64,000 nt of DNA, taken from the NCBI RefSeq assembly GCF_928097925.1, contig NZ_CAKMRI010000001.1, positions 1,302,001-1,366,000 on the forward strand, given 5' to 3'. The notes beneath the pieces were generated by a model. It had not been told where the DNA came from, did no database searches, and worked only from the letters and a program-made list of their open reading frames with translations. Position numbers and translations under genes: made by a program. This DNA is from Mediannikoviicoccus vaginalis (GTDB taxonomy: Bacteria > Bacillota > Clostridia > Tissierellales > Peptoniphilaceae). Below, piece by piece: positions 9,557 to 18,687 of this stretch; positions within the stretch are counted from its first letter, which is position 1, and every line of letters begins with the position of its first letter.

Positions 9557-11285
9557 GGTGTTTAAAAAGATATGGAATTTTTCTAAGGAAGAACAAGCAA
9601 ATATTAAAAAATCTATTCTGGCTGGATTCTTTCATGCAGTATTTAATGCTCTACAATTTGGTGCAATTTACTATATGTTGGTAAATATACTCTCTAAAAC
9701 TTTAGACTATAAGGCTATCTTTATTTGTCTTGGAATATTAGTTATATCCCTTGTTGGAAAGATAATGACACAAAAATCATCACAAATGGCACAAACACAC
9801 GCTGGATATTTTATGGCAGCCCATAAGAGAATAGAAATAGGAGAAAAAATAAAAAGAGTTCCTATGGGTTTCTTTTCAAGCTTTTCACTAGGAAGATTAA
9901 CTACTATTGCTACATCTTCACTTTCCCAAGCAGAAATGTGGGTGCCTATGCTTTTGGTTCTTGTACTTGGTGGAGTTTTAAATACTTTAGTCTTTGTCCT
10001 TGGAACTTTAATTTTTAACGTAAAGGTAGGACTGGTTGCTGTAGCAGGTGTGATAGTATTTTTCATCGTTACATCAATGATGGAGAAAAAATCATCAGCT
10101 AATGCAGACAAAATGACAGAAACACAAACAAGACTTACAAAAGAAGTATTAGCAACTTTACAAGGAATGCAGGTTATAAAATCCTATAATCTTGGTGGAG
10201 AAAATAACAGAGCTTTAAGAAAGTCTATAAAAGATACATCAAGAATACTCTTAGACCTAGAAAAATCTGTAGCACCATACACAGTTATTCAAAGAATTGT
10301 AATGGGAATAACAACAGTAGCTATGGTCTATGTATCATTAAAATTAAATTTATCTGGTGAACTTCCACTTGCTGAAACAATTCTTATGATTATAGCATCA
10401 TTTATTATCTTTGAAGGCTTAATCGGGGCAGGATCAAACATGGCAATCCTAAGAGCTTGCGAAAATGCCATAGATTCTGTAGGTTTTATAGACTCAATGC
10501 CTGATATGAGAGAAGGAAGTATTACAGAGTCTATAAAAAATCACAACATAGACTTTAAAAATGTATCATTTTCCTATGATGATAGACCAATTTTAAAAAA
10601 TGTATCAGCAGAGATAAAAGAAAATACCATGACTGCCATAGTTGGTCCATCTGGATCTGGTAAGACTACATTTTGTAATCTCATAGCAAGATTTTGGGAT
10701 GTAAATTCTGGCGAGATTTTAATTGGTGGAAAAAATATAAAGGACTATAAGATAGAAAATCTTATGAATTCAATTTCCATGGTATTTCAAGATGTATATC
10801 TCTTTGAAGATACAATTGAAAACAATATAAAATTTGGAAAACAAAATGCAAGCCATGAAGAAGTTGTAGAAGCTGCAAAAAAAGCAAGATGTCATGAATT
10901 TATAGAAGCTTTACCAGAAGGCTATGACACTATCATCGGAGAAGGTGGAGCAAGTCTATCTGGTGGAGAAAAACAAAGAATTTCCATTGCAAGAGCTATG
11001 CTAAAAGATGCAGACATAATTATCTTTGATGAGGCAACTGCAAATATAGATCCAGAAAATGAAGATAAACTTAAAGAAGCAATAGAATCATTAACAAAAA
11101 ATAAGACGGTAATTATGATTGCCCACAGACTAAAGACAATTAGAAATGCTGACCAGATTTTAGTCTTAAAAGATGGAGAAATAGTAGAACGTGGAAATCA
11201 TGAAGAACTGATTAAAAATAATGGACTTTATTCTGACCTTATAAATGCAAAAGCTAAGGCAGAATCATGGAAGTTAAATAATTAA
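9543..11285 (+). CDS. ABC transporter, permease fused to ATPase (heterodimer subunit 2)
   Basis: 580 residues. Membrane domain, then an ATPase with GPSGSGKTT, signature LSGGEKQR and IFDEATA. The start overlaps the partner gene; GTG 9540, ATG 9543 and ATG 9549 are all possible, with AAGGGG just upstream. The gene is complete and is the last of the transport block before the recombination module. Its ATPase half is paralogous to the truncated host ABC remnant at 18,691-19,311. Confidence 0.8.
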   Translation: MKMLKVFKKIWNFSKEEQANIKKSILAGFFHAVFNALQFGAIYYMLVNILSKTLDYKAIFICLGILVISLVGKIMTQKSSQMAQTHAGYFMAAHKRIEIGEKIKRVPMGFFSSFSLGRLTTIATSSLSQAEMWVPMLLVLVLGGVLNTLVFVLGTLIFNVKVGLVAVAGVIVFFIVTSMMEKKSSANADKMTETQTRLTKEVLATLQGMQVIKSYNLGGENNRALRKSIKDTSRILLDLEKSVAPYTVIQRIVMGITTVAMVYVSLKLNLSGELPLAETILMIIASFIIFEGLIGAGSNMAILRACENAIDSVGFIDSMPDMREGSITESIKNHNIDFKNVSFSYDDRPILKNVSAEIKENTMTAIVGPSGSGKTTFCNLIARFWDVNSGEILIGGKNIKDYKIENLMNSISMVFQDVYLFEDTIENNIKFGKQNASHEEVVEAAKKARCHEFIEALPEGYDTIIGEGGASLSGGEKQRISIARAMLKDADIIIFDEATANIDPENEDKLKEAIESLTKNKTVIMIAHRLKTIRNADQILVLKDGEIVERGNHEELIKNNGLYSDLINAKAKAESWKLNN

Positions 11286-11363
11286 TAGAAAGAAATATTT
11301 AAAGTCTTTGAACAGGAAAATTTTTAATAGTAAGAGCTTTAACTAAGAGAATGGAGGTAAAAT

Positions 11364-11526
11364 ATGCAAAAAAATATTATTAAAATAAATTTACCTTTTT
11401 TCTTTGGCTTACGCTGTTTACAAGCTAGATAACTCAGTTAAAAATTTAAATACAATTACTATTAGAAAGAGTTTCTTTCATTCTAGAGGACTAACCATGC
11501 CCAAGAGCAGGAGTCCTCCTTTTTTT
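11364..11526 (+). promoter_or_regulatory. Leader with short peptide and intrinsic terminator upstream of the sigma-like gene
   Basis: A 22-codon reading frame (11364-11432, MQKNIIKINLPFFFGLRCLQAR) starts eight bases after GGAGG. About 50 bases later comes the hairpin GAGGACT/AGTCCTC (11486-11492 with 11512-11518) followed by eight Ts. A translated leader followed by a terminator and then a regulatory gene is the layout of a transcription attenuator. No other gene is seen between 11,286 and 11,568. Function is inferred. Confidence 0.45.
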
Positions 11527-11568
11527 GTCTGAAAACATAAAGACAAAAAAAGAATGGAGGAAACATAA

Positions 11569-11979
11569 ATGACAAAAGAATATTACCTTTATGTCGGTGG
11601 ACAAAAAATCAAAGTAAGTGAGCAGATATACAAAGCCTACTGGCAAGAAAGAGAACATGAAAAATATTTAGAGCAGGTGGACAAGAAAAACCACTTGCTA
11701 TTTTTTTCGTCTCTAAATCACGATGGGAATTTTGAAAATAATCTAGAAGATAAAAATGTTGATGTAGAAAAAGTTGTCGCAACACAAATGATGATTGAAG
11801 CACTAAGAAATGCTATGTTAAAGTTAAATGAGGAGGAACGGGAAATAATTGAAAGATTATATTTCAATGATGAAACACTTCGTGCAGTAGCGAAGACTCA
11901 AAATATCTCACATCCAACTTTAATTAAAAGACGAGATAAAATTTTAGAAAAACTAAAGAAATTTATAGAAGAACTATAA
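11569..11979 (+). CDS. Sigma-70 region 4-like regulator of the mobile element
   Basis: 136 residues. The C-terminal half contains a sigma-70 region-4 type helix-turn-helix: LNEEEREIIERLYFNDETLRAVAKTQ...HPTLIKRRDKIL. The N-terminal half (YYLYVGGQKIKVSEQIYKAYWQERE) is the form often found in small sigma-like proteins encoded by Gram-positive conjugative elements. Ribosome binding site GGAGG precedes the ATG. Followed by a strong terminator. It probably controls transfer or excision genes. Confidence 0.75.
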   Translation: MTKEYYLYVGGQKIKVSEQIYKAYWQEREHEKYLEQVDKKNHLLFFSSLNHDGNFENNLEDKNVDVEKVVATQMMIEALRNAMLKLNEEEREIIERLYFNDETLRAVAKTQNISHPTLIKRRDKILEKLKKFIEEL

Positions 11980-11991
11980 ATTATGGTTACC

Positions 11992-12042
11992 AAAGAGGGC
12001 AAATTTTCCTTTATAAAGTGAAGGGGAATTTTGTCCTCTTTT
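11992..12042 (+). terminator. Intrinsic terminator after the sigma-like gene
   Basis: Long stem AAGAGGGCAAATTTTCC against GGGGAATTTTGTCCTCTT with a short loop and a T-rich tail. Confidence 0.75.
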
Positions 12043-12229
12043 ATATAAAAAAAGAAATTAATAGAAATTTGAACCTTGACAACTGAATAGACCAAGACAG
12101 GACATTAACCATTTGTGGAGCTTTATAATTTCTTCGCCATGACTTTTCTGCTGATAAGGATTTCGGTTTAAATAAATACTCTAGTTAAAAGAAGGATAAA
12201 AGAAAACGAGCGACAAAAAGAAATTATAT

Positions 12230-12358
12230 ATTCAGCCTAGGAAACTGATGCACTGAAGCAAATGGGGATAATGATACTTCTACAGTTGTTGCCGGCTCAT
12301 CTTGAAAAGGGGCGGTGGTGAAATTCCAATGTCGTGACCTACACGCCTGTTAATGTCA
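12230..12358 (+). ncRNA. Structured leader RNA with a cobalamin-riboswitch-like core
   Basis: The 416-base gap 11,980-12,395 has no gene after the terminator. Its second half is more GC-rich than its surroundings and holds GAAAAGGGG (12304-12312), then GGTGAAATTCC (12316-12326), then CACGCCTGTTA. The order AAAAGGG..GGTGAAATTCC..CGCC.TGT resembles the conserved core of cobalamin riboswitches, and GGCG/CGCC can pair around it. A typical downstream expression platform is not visible, and the gene that follows encodes a 55-aa protein and recombinases rather than a B12 gene. It may be an element-specific RNA that only shares the core. Confidence 0.4.
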
Positions 12359-12395
12359 AAAAACTTAAAAAAATTAAAGATAAGGAGAAAATATT

Positions 12396-12563
12396 ATGTG
12401 TGATGAACATAATATAAATACAGAAATGAAAACAGATAAAAAAGATAAACAGATGATAAATCAAATTGATGGTTGGAATATAGAAGTTAAATTTAATGAA
12501 AATGGATTTAGTTTAGAAAATTTAGTAGAGGAATACATCAAAGAAAAAATTTCTGTCTATTAA
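12396..12563 (+). CDS. Small acidic/charged protein of the recombination module
   Basis: 55 residues (begins MCDEHNINTEMK, ends EKISVY), ATG after AAGGAGA with seven bases spacing. No domain recognised. It lies between the structured leader and the first serine recombinase and on the same strand, so a directionality or accessory role is possible but unproven. Confidence 0.55.
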   Translation: MCDEHNINTEMKTDKKDKQMINQIDGWNIEVKFNENGFSLENLVEEYIKEKISVY

Positions 12564-12661
12564 GGGATGACAAAAAATATAAGGAGCGTTATAATATTTT
12601 TGTGGAAGCCTAACCTTGGTTTGATTTATTGTATGTAAATTGAATTAAAGGAGGCTTTTTT

Positions 12662-14380
12662 ATGTTTAAAAACAATTTAGCAAAAGAAAATTTGGCAGTT
12701 ATGTATTTAAGATTATCAAAAGAAGATGGCGAAAAAACAGAAAGTAACTCTATATCCAATCAAAGAGAAATTATAAACTCTTATGCAAGAAAAAATCAAA
12801 TTACAATTGTCAAAGAGTATGTGGATGATGGGTATTCAGGTGCAAATTTTGATCGTCCCAATTTTAAAGAAATGATAAAGGCTGCCTATGATAGAAAGTT
12901 CAATACAATTATTGTAAAGGACTTATCAAGATTCGGAAGAGATTATATAGAAGCTGGAAAATATATTCAAAGAATATTTCCGGAAAACGGTATAAGATTT
13001 ATATCAGTAAATGACAATTACGATAGTAAAAGTGCAGATATAAACGATACACACCTTATACTTCCTATAAAAAACTTCATCAATGACAGTTATTGCCGAG
13101 ATATTTCCAATAAGGTAAAAAGCTCTCAAAAGATAAAAAGAGAAAAAGGAGACTTTATCAGTGCTTTTGCACCTTATGGATATAAAAAGTCTGAGGAGAA
13201 TAAAAACAAGTTAGTGATTGATAAAGAGATATCGGATATTATCAAAAATATATTTGATATGAAACTCTTGGGATATTCCTCAAAGGCAATTGCAGATGAA
13301 CTAAATCATTTAGGAGTTTTAACTCCAAGAAAATATAAAGAAAGTCAAGGATTTAAGTGTAATGGATTTCAAAACACAAAAGGTGGAACCTGGTCAGCAA
13401 AGACAGTAAATAGAATTATAGAAAATGAAGTATATATTGGAAATACCTTACAAGGAAAGAGTGTTACTTTAAGTTACAAAAATAAAAAGCAGATAGAAAA
13501 AGAGAAAGAAGAATGGATAAGAGTAGAAAATACCCATGAAGCAATTATAAGTAAAGAAGTTTTTACTATTGCAAATACTATGTTAAAAAGAGATTTGAAT
13601 AATTCTCGTGGAAAGGACAAAATTGATATTTTTACAGGAATGCTTTTTTGTAAAGAATGTGGAAGTTCTTTGATTAGAAGGACTGTAAAGTATAAAAAAA
13701 GAGAAGAGATATTCTATATCTGTTCAAAGTACAACAAGGAAAAATCTTGCACAAGACACAGCATAAAAGAAGAAACCTTGATAAAAGCAGTATCTAAAAT
13801 AATGAAGTCCTACATTGAATTTAATGAAAATCTATATTCTAAAGTTCAGCGTATAGATATAAATAAAAATTTGAAAGACAATCAAATTCCCATACTAAAA
13901 CGAGAAAAAGCAATGACAGAAGAACTCTTATCTTCCCTATACCTTGACCTAAAAGAAGATGTTATTAGTAAAGAAGAATATCAACTTTTTAGAAAAAACT
14001 ATACAGAGAAATTGACTAAATTAGATGAAAGTATCAAGTATAGATTGAAAAAACAGGAAGATACTAAGGAGAAGATTGACAAAAATAAGAGTTGGATCAT
14101 CGACATTAACAAGTATAAAAATTTATCTGAAATAGATAGATTGTCTGTTGTGATGCTTATTGATAAAATTTTTATTTCTGAAGATAAGACGATAGATGTT
14201 AGGTTTAATCATACTGAAGAATTGTCTTTACTTGAAGAAATGACAAAAATGGATAAGTCTGACATTAAAGCCAACACTATAAAAAAGAAAAGTATCGATA
14301 AAAGCAGGAAGTCAAAAACTATACCCACTGTTATGAATAAAAGTCTTGTAAGCGCTGAAAGTGAGGTATGCTGTGGCTAG
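12662..14380 (+). CDS. Large serine recombinase 1
   Basis: 572 residues. N-terminal resolvase/invertase catalytic domain with the nucleophile in YLRLSKEDG and the arginine motif KDLSRFGRDY; recombinase domain around residues 170-300; zinc ribbon FCKECG...CSKYNKEKSC near 340-375; C-terminal coiled coil. ATG follows AAAGGAGG. AAGCCT about 55 bases upstream can pair with the AGGCTT at the ribosome binding site, which may limit translation. First of three overlapping recombinase genes; such proteins cut and rejoin attachment sites with a two-base stagger. Confidence 0.9.
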   Translation: MFKNNLAKENLAVMYLRLSKEDGEKTESNSISNQREIINSYARKNQITIVKEYVDDGYSGANFDRPNFKEMIKAAYDRKFNTIIVKDLSRFGRDYIEAGKYIQRIFPENGIRFISVNDNYDSKSADINDTHLILPIKNFINDSYCRDISNKVKSSQKIKREKGDFISAFAPYGYKKSEENKNKLVIDKEISDIIKNIFDMKLLGYSSKAIADELNHLGVLTPRKYKESQGFKCNGFQNTKGGTWSAKTVNRIIENEVYIGNTLQGKSVTLSYKNKKQIEKEKEEWIRVENTHEAIISKEVFTIANTMLKRDLNNSRGKDKIDIFTGMLFCKECGSSLIRRTVKYKKREEIFYICSKYNKEKSCTRHSIKEETLIKAVSKIMKSYIEFNENLYSKVQRIDINKNLKDNQIPILKREKAMTEELLSSLYLDLKEDVISKEEYQLFRKNYTEKLTKLDESIKYRLKKQEDTKEKIDKNKSWIIDINKYKNLSEIDRLSVVMLIDKIFISEDKTIDVRFNHTEELSLLEEMTKMDKSDIKANTIKKKSIDKSRKSKTIPTVMNKSLVSAESEVCCG

Positions 14381-16115
14381 AACAAAAAATAGGCATATAT
14401 CACAATCAGGAACAGAAGTTGGAAAAGTGATTGAAAAAATATACATTGCCGGTATTTATGCTAGATTATCACAGGAAAGAAAGGAAGCTTACAGGGATAA
14501 AAGTAATTCACTTGAAATGCAGGAAGAACTCTGTATAAATGCTGCAAAAGAAAAAGATATAAAGATTTTAAGAGTATACAAGGACTATGAGTATTCTGGA
14601 ACAAATTTTAAAAGACCTGCATTTATTGAAATGATGGAAGATATCCGAACAGGTAGGATAAATTGTATCATAGTAAAAGATATGTCAAGGTTTGGTAGAG
14701 AGTATTTAGAAATCGCAAACTATATCGAAAAAGTATTTCCATTTTTGGGAGTTCGATTTATTTCCGTAAATGATAATCTTGATACTAAAGACGGTATAAA
14801 ATCAGATCAGAGTTATGAAATAGCAATAAAAAATATCTTCAATGATTTATACGCAAAAGATATTTCAAAGAAAATAAAAGCATCTAAAGAAATAAAAATG
14901 AAACAAGGGTCTTTTATAGGAGCGATGGCTCCGTATGGCTATAAGGTTGATAAAATTGATGGAAAAAGAGTTCTGGTGATGGACGAAAAGGCAGCAGATG
15001 TAGTAAGACTTATCTTTTATATGGCAAGTCAAGGTAAATCCAATATGCAAATAGCAAGAGAATTGACTAAAACATATACGACACCTGATGAATATAAAAG
15101 AACAGGTAAAATTTTTAAGGATAAAGAAGATACAAAACAATGGGATATTTCTTATATATCAAAAATGCTTTCTGATGAAGTATATATTGGGAATTTGATT
15201 CAAAGAGTATACTCAAATAGACATGATCCAAGTAGGAAAAGTAAGTTTCGTGATAAAGAAGAGTGGATTATAACAGAGAACACCCACGAAGGTTTAATAG
15301 ACAAAACTACATTTGAAAATATCAGAGAGATAAAGGAGAAAAAACAAAACTATCTACCTTACCATTCACTGAAAAACATAATAAAAGACGGAAAAGAAAA
15401 TGTTGGAGTAAAAATTCAAAGAGATCATAAAAAAGAAGGAAAGTATGACGACCTCATACAGTGCAGTGTTTGTGGCAGATATTTGAAAAAACAATATGGA
15501 CCACGAGGACTGAAATATCATGATGAGATTTGCTATTGTTATTATTGTAAAGGTGGAGATAGATTAAACTTAGAAAAATCTCATGTAAGAATATACGAAA
15601 CAGACCTAGATAAAATTTTAGTAGATACCTTAAAAAGACTGGTTTCAAGCTTTTATAAAAAGGATAAAAGATTACGACTAAAAATATATTTAGAAAATAT
15701 AAGTACTGAAAAGATAAATCAAGTTTCTCTAAAAACAGATGTAAATAATAAAAAGATTGCTTCTCTTAGGATCAATCTACAAGAACAATATGAAAACTAT
15801 GTTAAAGGAGAGGTTCTTTTAAGTGATTTTAAAATAGAAAGTAAAAAAATAAATAATCAAATAAAAACCTTAAAAAATGAATTAAAAGTTTTTGCTGAAA
15901 GAATAAGAAATATAAAAAAGAAAAAAAGAGAAATTATAGAATTTATAGATGTACTATTTTGCTGCTTGGATGCTAAAAGCATAGAAGTTGATAAAGAATT
16001 GGTCGATACATTAATTAGTCATATAGAAATATCAGAGTATAAGCAGGTTACCATATATTTTAAGTTTAAACTTGATAAAGATGTGGGAAAGCAGTTGGAG
16101 GTAGAGCATGAATAA
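14373..16115 (+). CDS. Large serine recombinase 2
   Basis: 580 residues from the GTG at 14373, which has TGAGGT five to six bases upstream; an in-frame GTG at 14361 lies before that site. Catalytic domain with GIYARLSQERK and KDMSRFGREY, a recombinase domain, a zinc ribbon CSVCG...CYCYYC near 370-395, and a long coiled coil. It overlaps recombinase 1 and recombinase 3 by a few bases, so the three are one translational unit. Confidence 0.9.
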   Translation: MARTKNRHISQSGTEVGKVIEKIYIAGIYARLSQERKEAYRDKSNSLEMQEELCINAAKEKDIKILRVYKDYEYSGTNFKRPAFIEMMEDIRTGRINCIIVKDMSRFGREYLEIANYIEKVFPFLGVRFISVNDNLDTKDGIKSDQSYEIAIKNIFNDLYAKDISKKIKASKEIKMKQGSFIGAMAPYGYKVDKIDGKRVLVMDEKAADVVRLIFYMASQGKSNMQIARELTKTYTTPDEYKRTGKIFKDKEDTKQWDISYISKMLSDEVYIGNLIQRVYSNRHDPSRKSKFRDKEEWIITENTHEGLIDKTTFENIREIKEKKQNYLPYHSLKNIIKDGKENVGVKIQRDHKKEGKYDDLIQCSVCGRYLKKQYGPRGLKYHDEICYCYYCKGGDRLNLEKSHVRIYETDLDKILVDTLKRLVSSFYKKDKRLRLKIYLENISTEKINQVSLKTDVNNKKIASLRINLQEQYENYVKGEVLLSDFKIESKKINNQIKTLKNELKVFAERIRNIKKKKREIIEFIDVLFCCLDAKSIEVDKELVDTLISHIEISEYKQVTIYFKFKLDKDVGKQLEVEHE

Positions 16116-17628
16116 GATAGCTATATATTTAAGACTTTCTGAAGAAGATTATCACAAAGTGGATGAAAGTGAAAGTATAGCAAATCAAAGAGATTATATA
16201 AAAAGCTACATTGAAAATGAAACATCTTTAAAAAGTTGTGAAATAGAAGAATATGTAGATGATGGATATTCTGCTACTAATACAAATAGACCTTCCTTTT
16301 TAAGGCTTATTGAGGATATAAAGAGTGGTAAAGTGGGAACTATAATTGTAAAAGATATGTCTAGGTTTTCAAGAGATTATATTCTACTTGGGGATTATTT
16401 GAGCAATATATTTCCATTTTTAAAAATACGATTTATAGCTATCAATGATTGTTATGATTCCATAAACGAAAATGGAAATGGATTAGATATGGATACACAG
16501 TTTAAGACATTGTATTATGATTTATTCAGTAAGGAATTATCTGAAAAGGTAAGAAGTTCTATTAGGCAAATTAAATCGCAGGGGAAAAATATAAATTGGG
16601 CAGCACCTTTTGGATATATTAAAGATCCTAAAGATAAACATAGTATCATCATTGATGAAAAAACAGCTTTTATAGTTAAAGAAGCTTTTGATTTATTGCT
16701 AAAAGGATATTCCTGTATTCAAGTGGCTAATATATTTAATGAAAAAGGTTATATTACACGCTCTGAACGAAAAGAAGAACTGAAACTTTCTGATTATACT
16801 GGAAATTTAATTACTGGAAGTGAAGTAAAGAAAAGAGTTTGGACAAACGCAGCTATCTCACAGATTACAAGGAACGAACTATATACAGGAGATTATGTAT
16901 ATAATAAATTCAAAGAAACAAAAATAGGTGGAAGAAAAAGAATTTTACTTCCTGAAGAGGAGTGGAAAATACTTCCAAATACCCATGAAGCTATTATTTC
17001 CAGAAAAGTGTTTGATAAGGTTAAGAAAATAAAAGAAAAACGAAGTTTTGGGGGATATACAGGAAACAAAAATCGTTCTATTTTTTCTGATAAGATTTTT
17101 TGTAAAGAATGTGGTAGACATATGAGTTTACGATGTGACAGTAGACAAAAGAAGAATTCAGATAAAATATACAAGTATAAAAGTTATTATTGTAATTTAT
17201 GTAAAGCTGAGAAAACACCAAACAATATCAAAGAGAAAGATATTATTGAACTTATAAAACCAAAATTAAAAGATTTTAAGATTCAAAATACATTAAATGA
17301 AGAGAAAGTTATAGAACACAAAAATGTAAAAGAAGAGATTCTAAAGGAAATATCCATATTAAACAGCAATTTACAAATCATCTATGAAAACTATAAAAAG
17401 AAAAATATTTCAAAAGAGGAGTATCTAAAGGAAAAAACTTTTATCCAAGATAAAAAGATATTATTAGAGAGTAAATTGGAAGAATTGAAGTCAGAGAAGA
17501 TTGATCCAAGGAAAGAAACGGATATTACAGTCTTAGACGAAGAAAGTTTATTGAAGGCTTATTTAGACAATAAAATTGATAAGATAATTGTATCAAGAAG
17601 TGGAGAAATAGAAATTGTAGAAATATAG
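16108..17628 (+). CDS. Large serine recombinase 3
   Basis: 506 residues. Catalytic domain with IYLRLSEEDYHK and KDMSRFSRDY, recombinase domain with FGYIKDP and NAAISQITRNELYTGDY, zinc ribbon FCKECG...YYCNLC, and a C-terminal coiled coil. ATG overlaps the end of recombinase 2, with TTGGAGG upstream. Last recombinase before the element end. All three keep the Ser and Arg motifs, so none looks inactivated. Confidence 0.9.
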   Translation: MNKIAIYLRLSEEDYHKVDESESIANQRDYIKSYIENETSLKSCEIEEYVDDGYSATNTNRPSFLRLIEDIKSGKVGTIIVKDMSRFSRDYILLGDYLSNIFPFLKIRFIAINDCYDSINENGNGLDMDTQFKTLYYDLFSKELSEKVRSSIRQIKSQGKNINWAAPFGYIKDPKDKHSIIIDEKTAFIVKEAFDLLLKGYSCIQVANIFNEKGYITRSERKEELKLSDYTGNLITGSEVKKRVWTNAAISQITRNELYTGDYVYNKFKETKIGGRKRILLPEEEWKILPNTHEAIISRKVFDKVKKIKEKRSFGGYTGNKNRSIFSDKIFCKECGRHMSLRCDSRQKKNSDKIYKYKSYYCNLCKAEKTPNNIKEKDIIELIKPKLKDFKIQNTLNEEKVIEHKNVKEEILKEISILNSNLQIIYENYKKKNISKEEYLKEKTFIQDKKILLESKLEELKSEKIDPRKETDITVLDEESLLKAYLDNKIDKIIVSRSGEIEIVEI

Positions 17629-17743
17629 ATGGATAGTATTAAAAGTAACTTCTAATCTCGCCAACTTTAATTTTAATACGCCAAAATGAAAATAATGACG
17701 AGAAAATTCGAGAAAATAAATAGTACTGTTTATTATGAGACGA

Positions 17744-17752
17744 TAGGGTAAA
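17744..17752 (+). repeat. Direct repeat TAGGGTAAA, left copy (candidate attachment core)
   Basis: TAGGGTAAA lies 116 bases after the last recombinase and recurs exactly at 18,688-18,696, where the host ABC gene fragment begins. The pair brackets the KilA-N gene. A serine-recombinase crossover site is a plausible explanation; the left end of the element would be needed to confirm it. Confidence 0.4.
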
Positions 17753-17817
17753 TATTTAGGAACAAACAAAAAAATGATATAATTATAGTTAAAATGAGAT
17801 ATTGTGAGGTGATTTTT

Positions 17818-18621
17818 GTGTCTAAAATAAATGTAGAAGGATCAGAAATTAGCATTATTGCCATAGATAATAGAGATTATATTTCTTTAACCGACATGGT
17901 TAGAAATGTTGAAAATGGTGTGGCACTAATAGAAAAATGGCTAAGGAATAAAAATACAATTGAATTTTTAGGAATATGGGAAGAAATGTATAATGCGAAT
18001 TTTAATTCCACCGAATTCGAGGGAATTAAAAATGAAGCAGGTTTTAATCGTTTTATTTTATCGGTTAAACAATGGGTCAATAAGACGAATTCTATCGGAA
18101 TTGTTGCCAAAGCAGGAAGATATGGTGGAACATATGCACATAAAGACATAGCTTTTGAATTTGCGTCTTGGGTATCACCTTATTTTAAGCTCTATCTTAT
18201 TAAAGAGTTTGAGCGCTTAAAAGAAGAAGAACAAAAACAATTAGGTTGGGATATCAAGAGGAATTTAGCTAAGATAAATTACAAAATTCATACAGATGCA
18301 ATTAAGAATAAACTTGTCCCTGAGAAATTATCAAAGGAAAGAATAAACTATATCTATGCAAGTGAAGCAGATATATTAAATGTAGCTTTGTTTGGAATGA
18401 CAGCAAAAGAATGGCGTGAAAATAATCCGGAGTTAAAAGGAAATATGAGAGACTATGCTGATATATCACAATTAGTGTGTTTATCAAATCTTGAGAACTT
18501 AAATGCTGTTTTTATAAATGAGGGAATGGATGCAACTGAAAGGATAGAAAAATTAAATGCAATTGCTATTGAGCAAATGAGGATTCTAACAGAAAGTGAA
18601 CGTATAAAAAAGTTAAAATAA
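17818..18621 (+). CDS. KilA-N domain protein
   Basis: 267 residues from the GTG at 17818, chosen because GAGGTGA lies just upstream; the earlier ATG at 17794 would put that site inside the gene. The KilA-N DNA-binding domain covers about residues 10-130, with DYISLTDMVR near the start and GRYGGTYAHKDIAFEFASWVSP at its end. The C-terminal half has no recognised domain. KilA-N proteins occur in phages and mobile elements. A TATAAT lies at about 17,776 and a strong terminator follows. It is bracketed by the TAGGGTAAA repeats and may be its own small module. Confidence 0.85.
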   Translation: MSKINVEGSEISIIAIDNRDYISLTDMVRNVENGVALIEKWLRNKNTIEFLGIWEEMYNANFNSTEFEGIKNEAGFNRFILSVKQWVNKTNSIGIVAKAGRYGGTYAHKDIAFEFASWVSPYFKLYLIKEFERLKEEEQKQLGWDIKRNLAKINYKIHTDAIKNKLVPEKLSKERINYIYASEADILNVALFGMTAKEWRENNPELKGNMRDYADISQLVCLSNLENLNAVFINEGMDATERIEKLNAIAIEQMRILTESERIKKLK

Positions 18622-18634
18622 AAGTTTTGTTTAT

Positions 18635-18666
18635 AAATTAGGCGATAGAAATATCGTCTAATTTTA
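18635..18666 (+). terminator. Intrinsic terminator after the KilA-N gene
   Basis: 13-bp stem AAATTAGGCGATA / TATCGTCTAATTT with one G-U pair and a GAAA loop, then TTTT. Nearly symmetric, so it may work in both directions at the element border. Confidence 0.8.
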
Positions 18667-18687
18667 TGTAACAATTGCTTGACATTG

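Noticed and set aside
11286-11568. 5' half of the interrupted host ABC gene left of the recombinases
   Set aside because: No frame there resembles an ABC membrane domain; the ABC gene ending at 11,285 is complete.
12200-12220. GAGCGAC as a group II intron 5' end
   Set aside because: No domain V hairpin and no reverse transcriptase follow.
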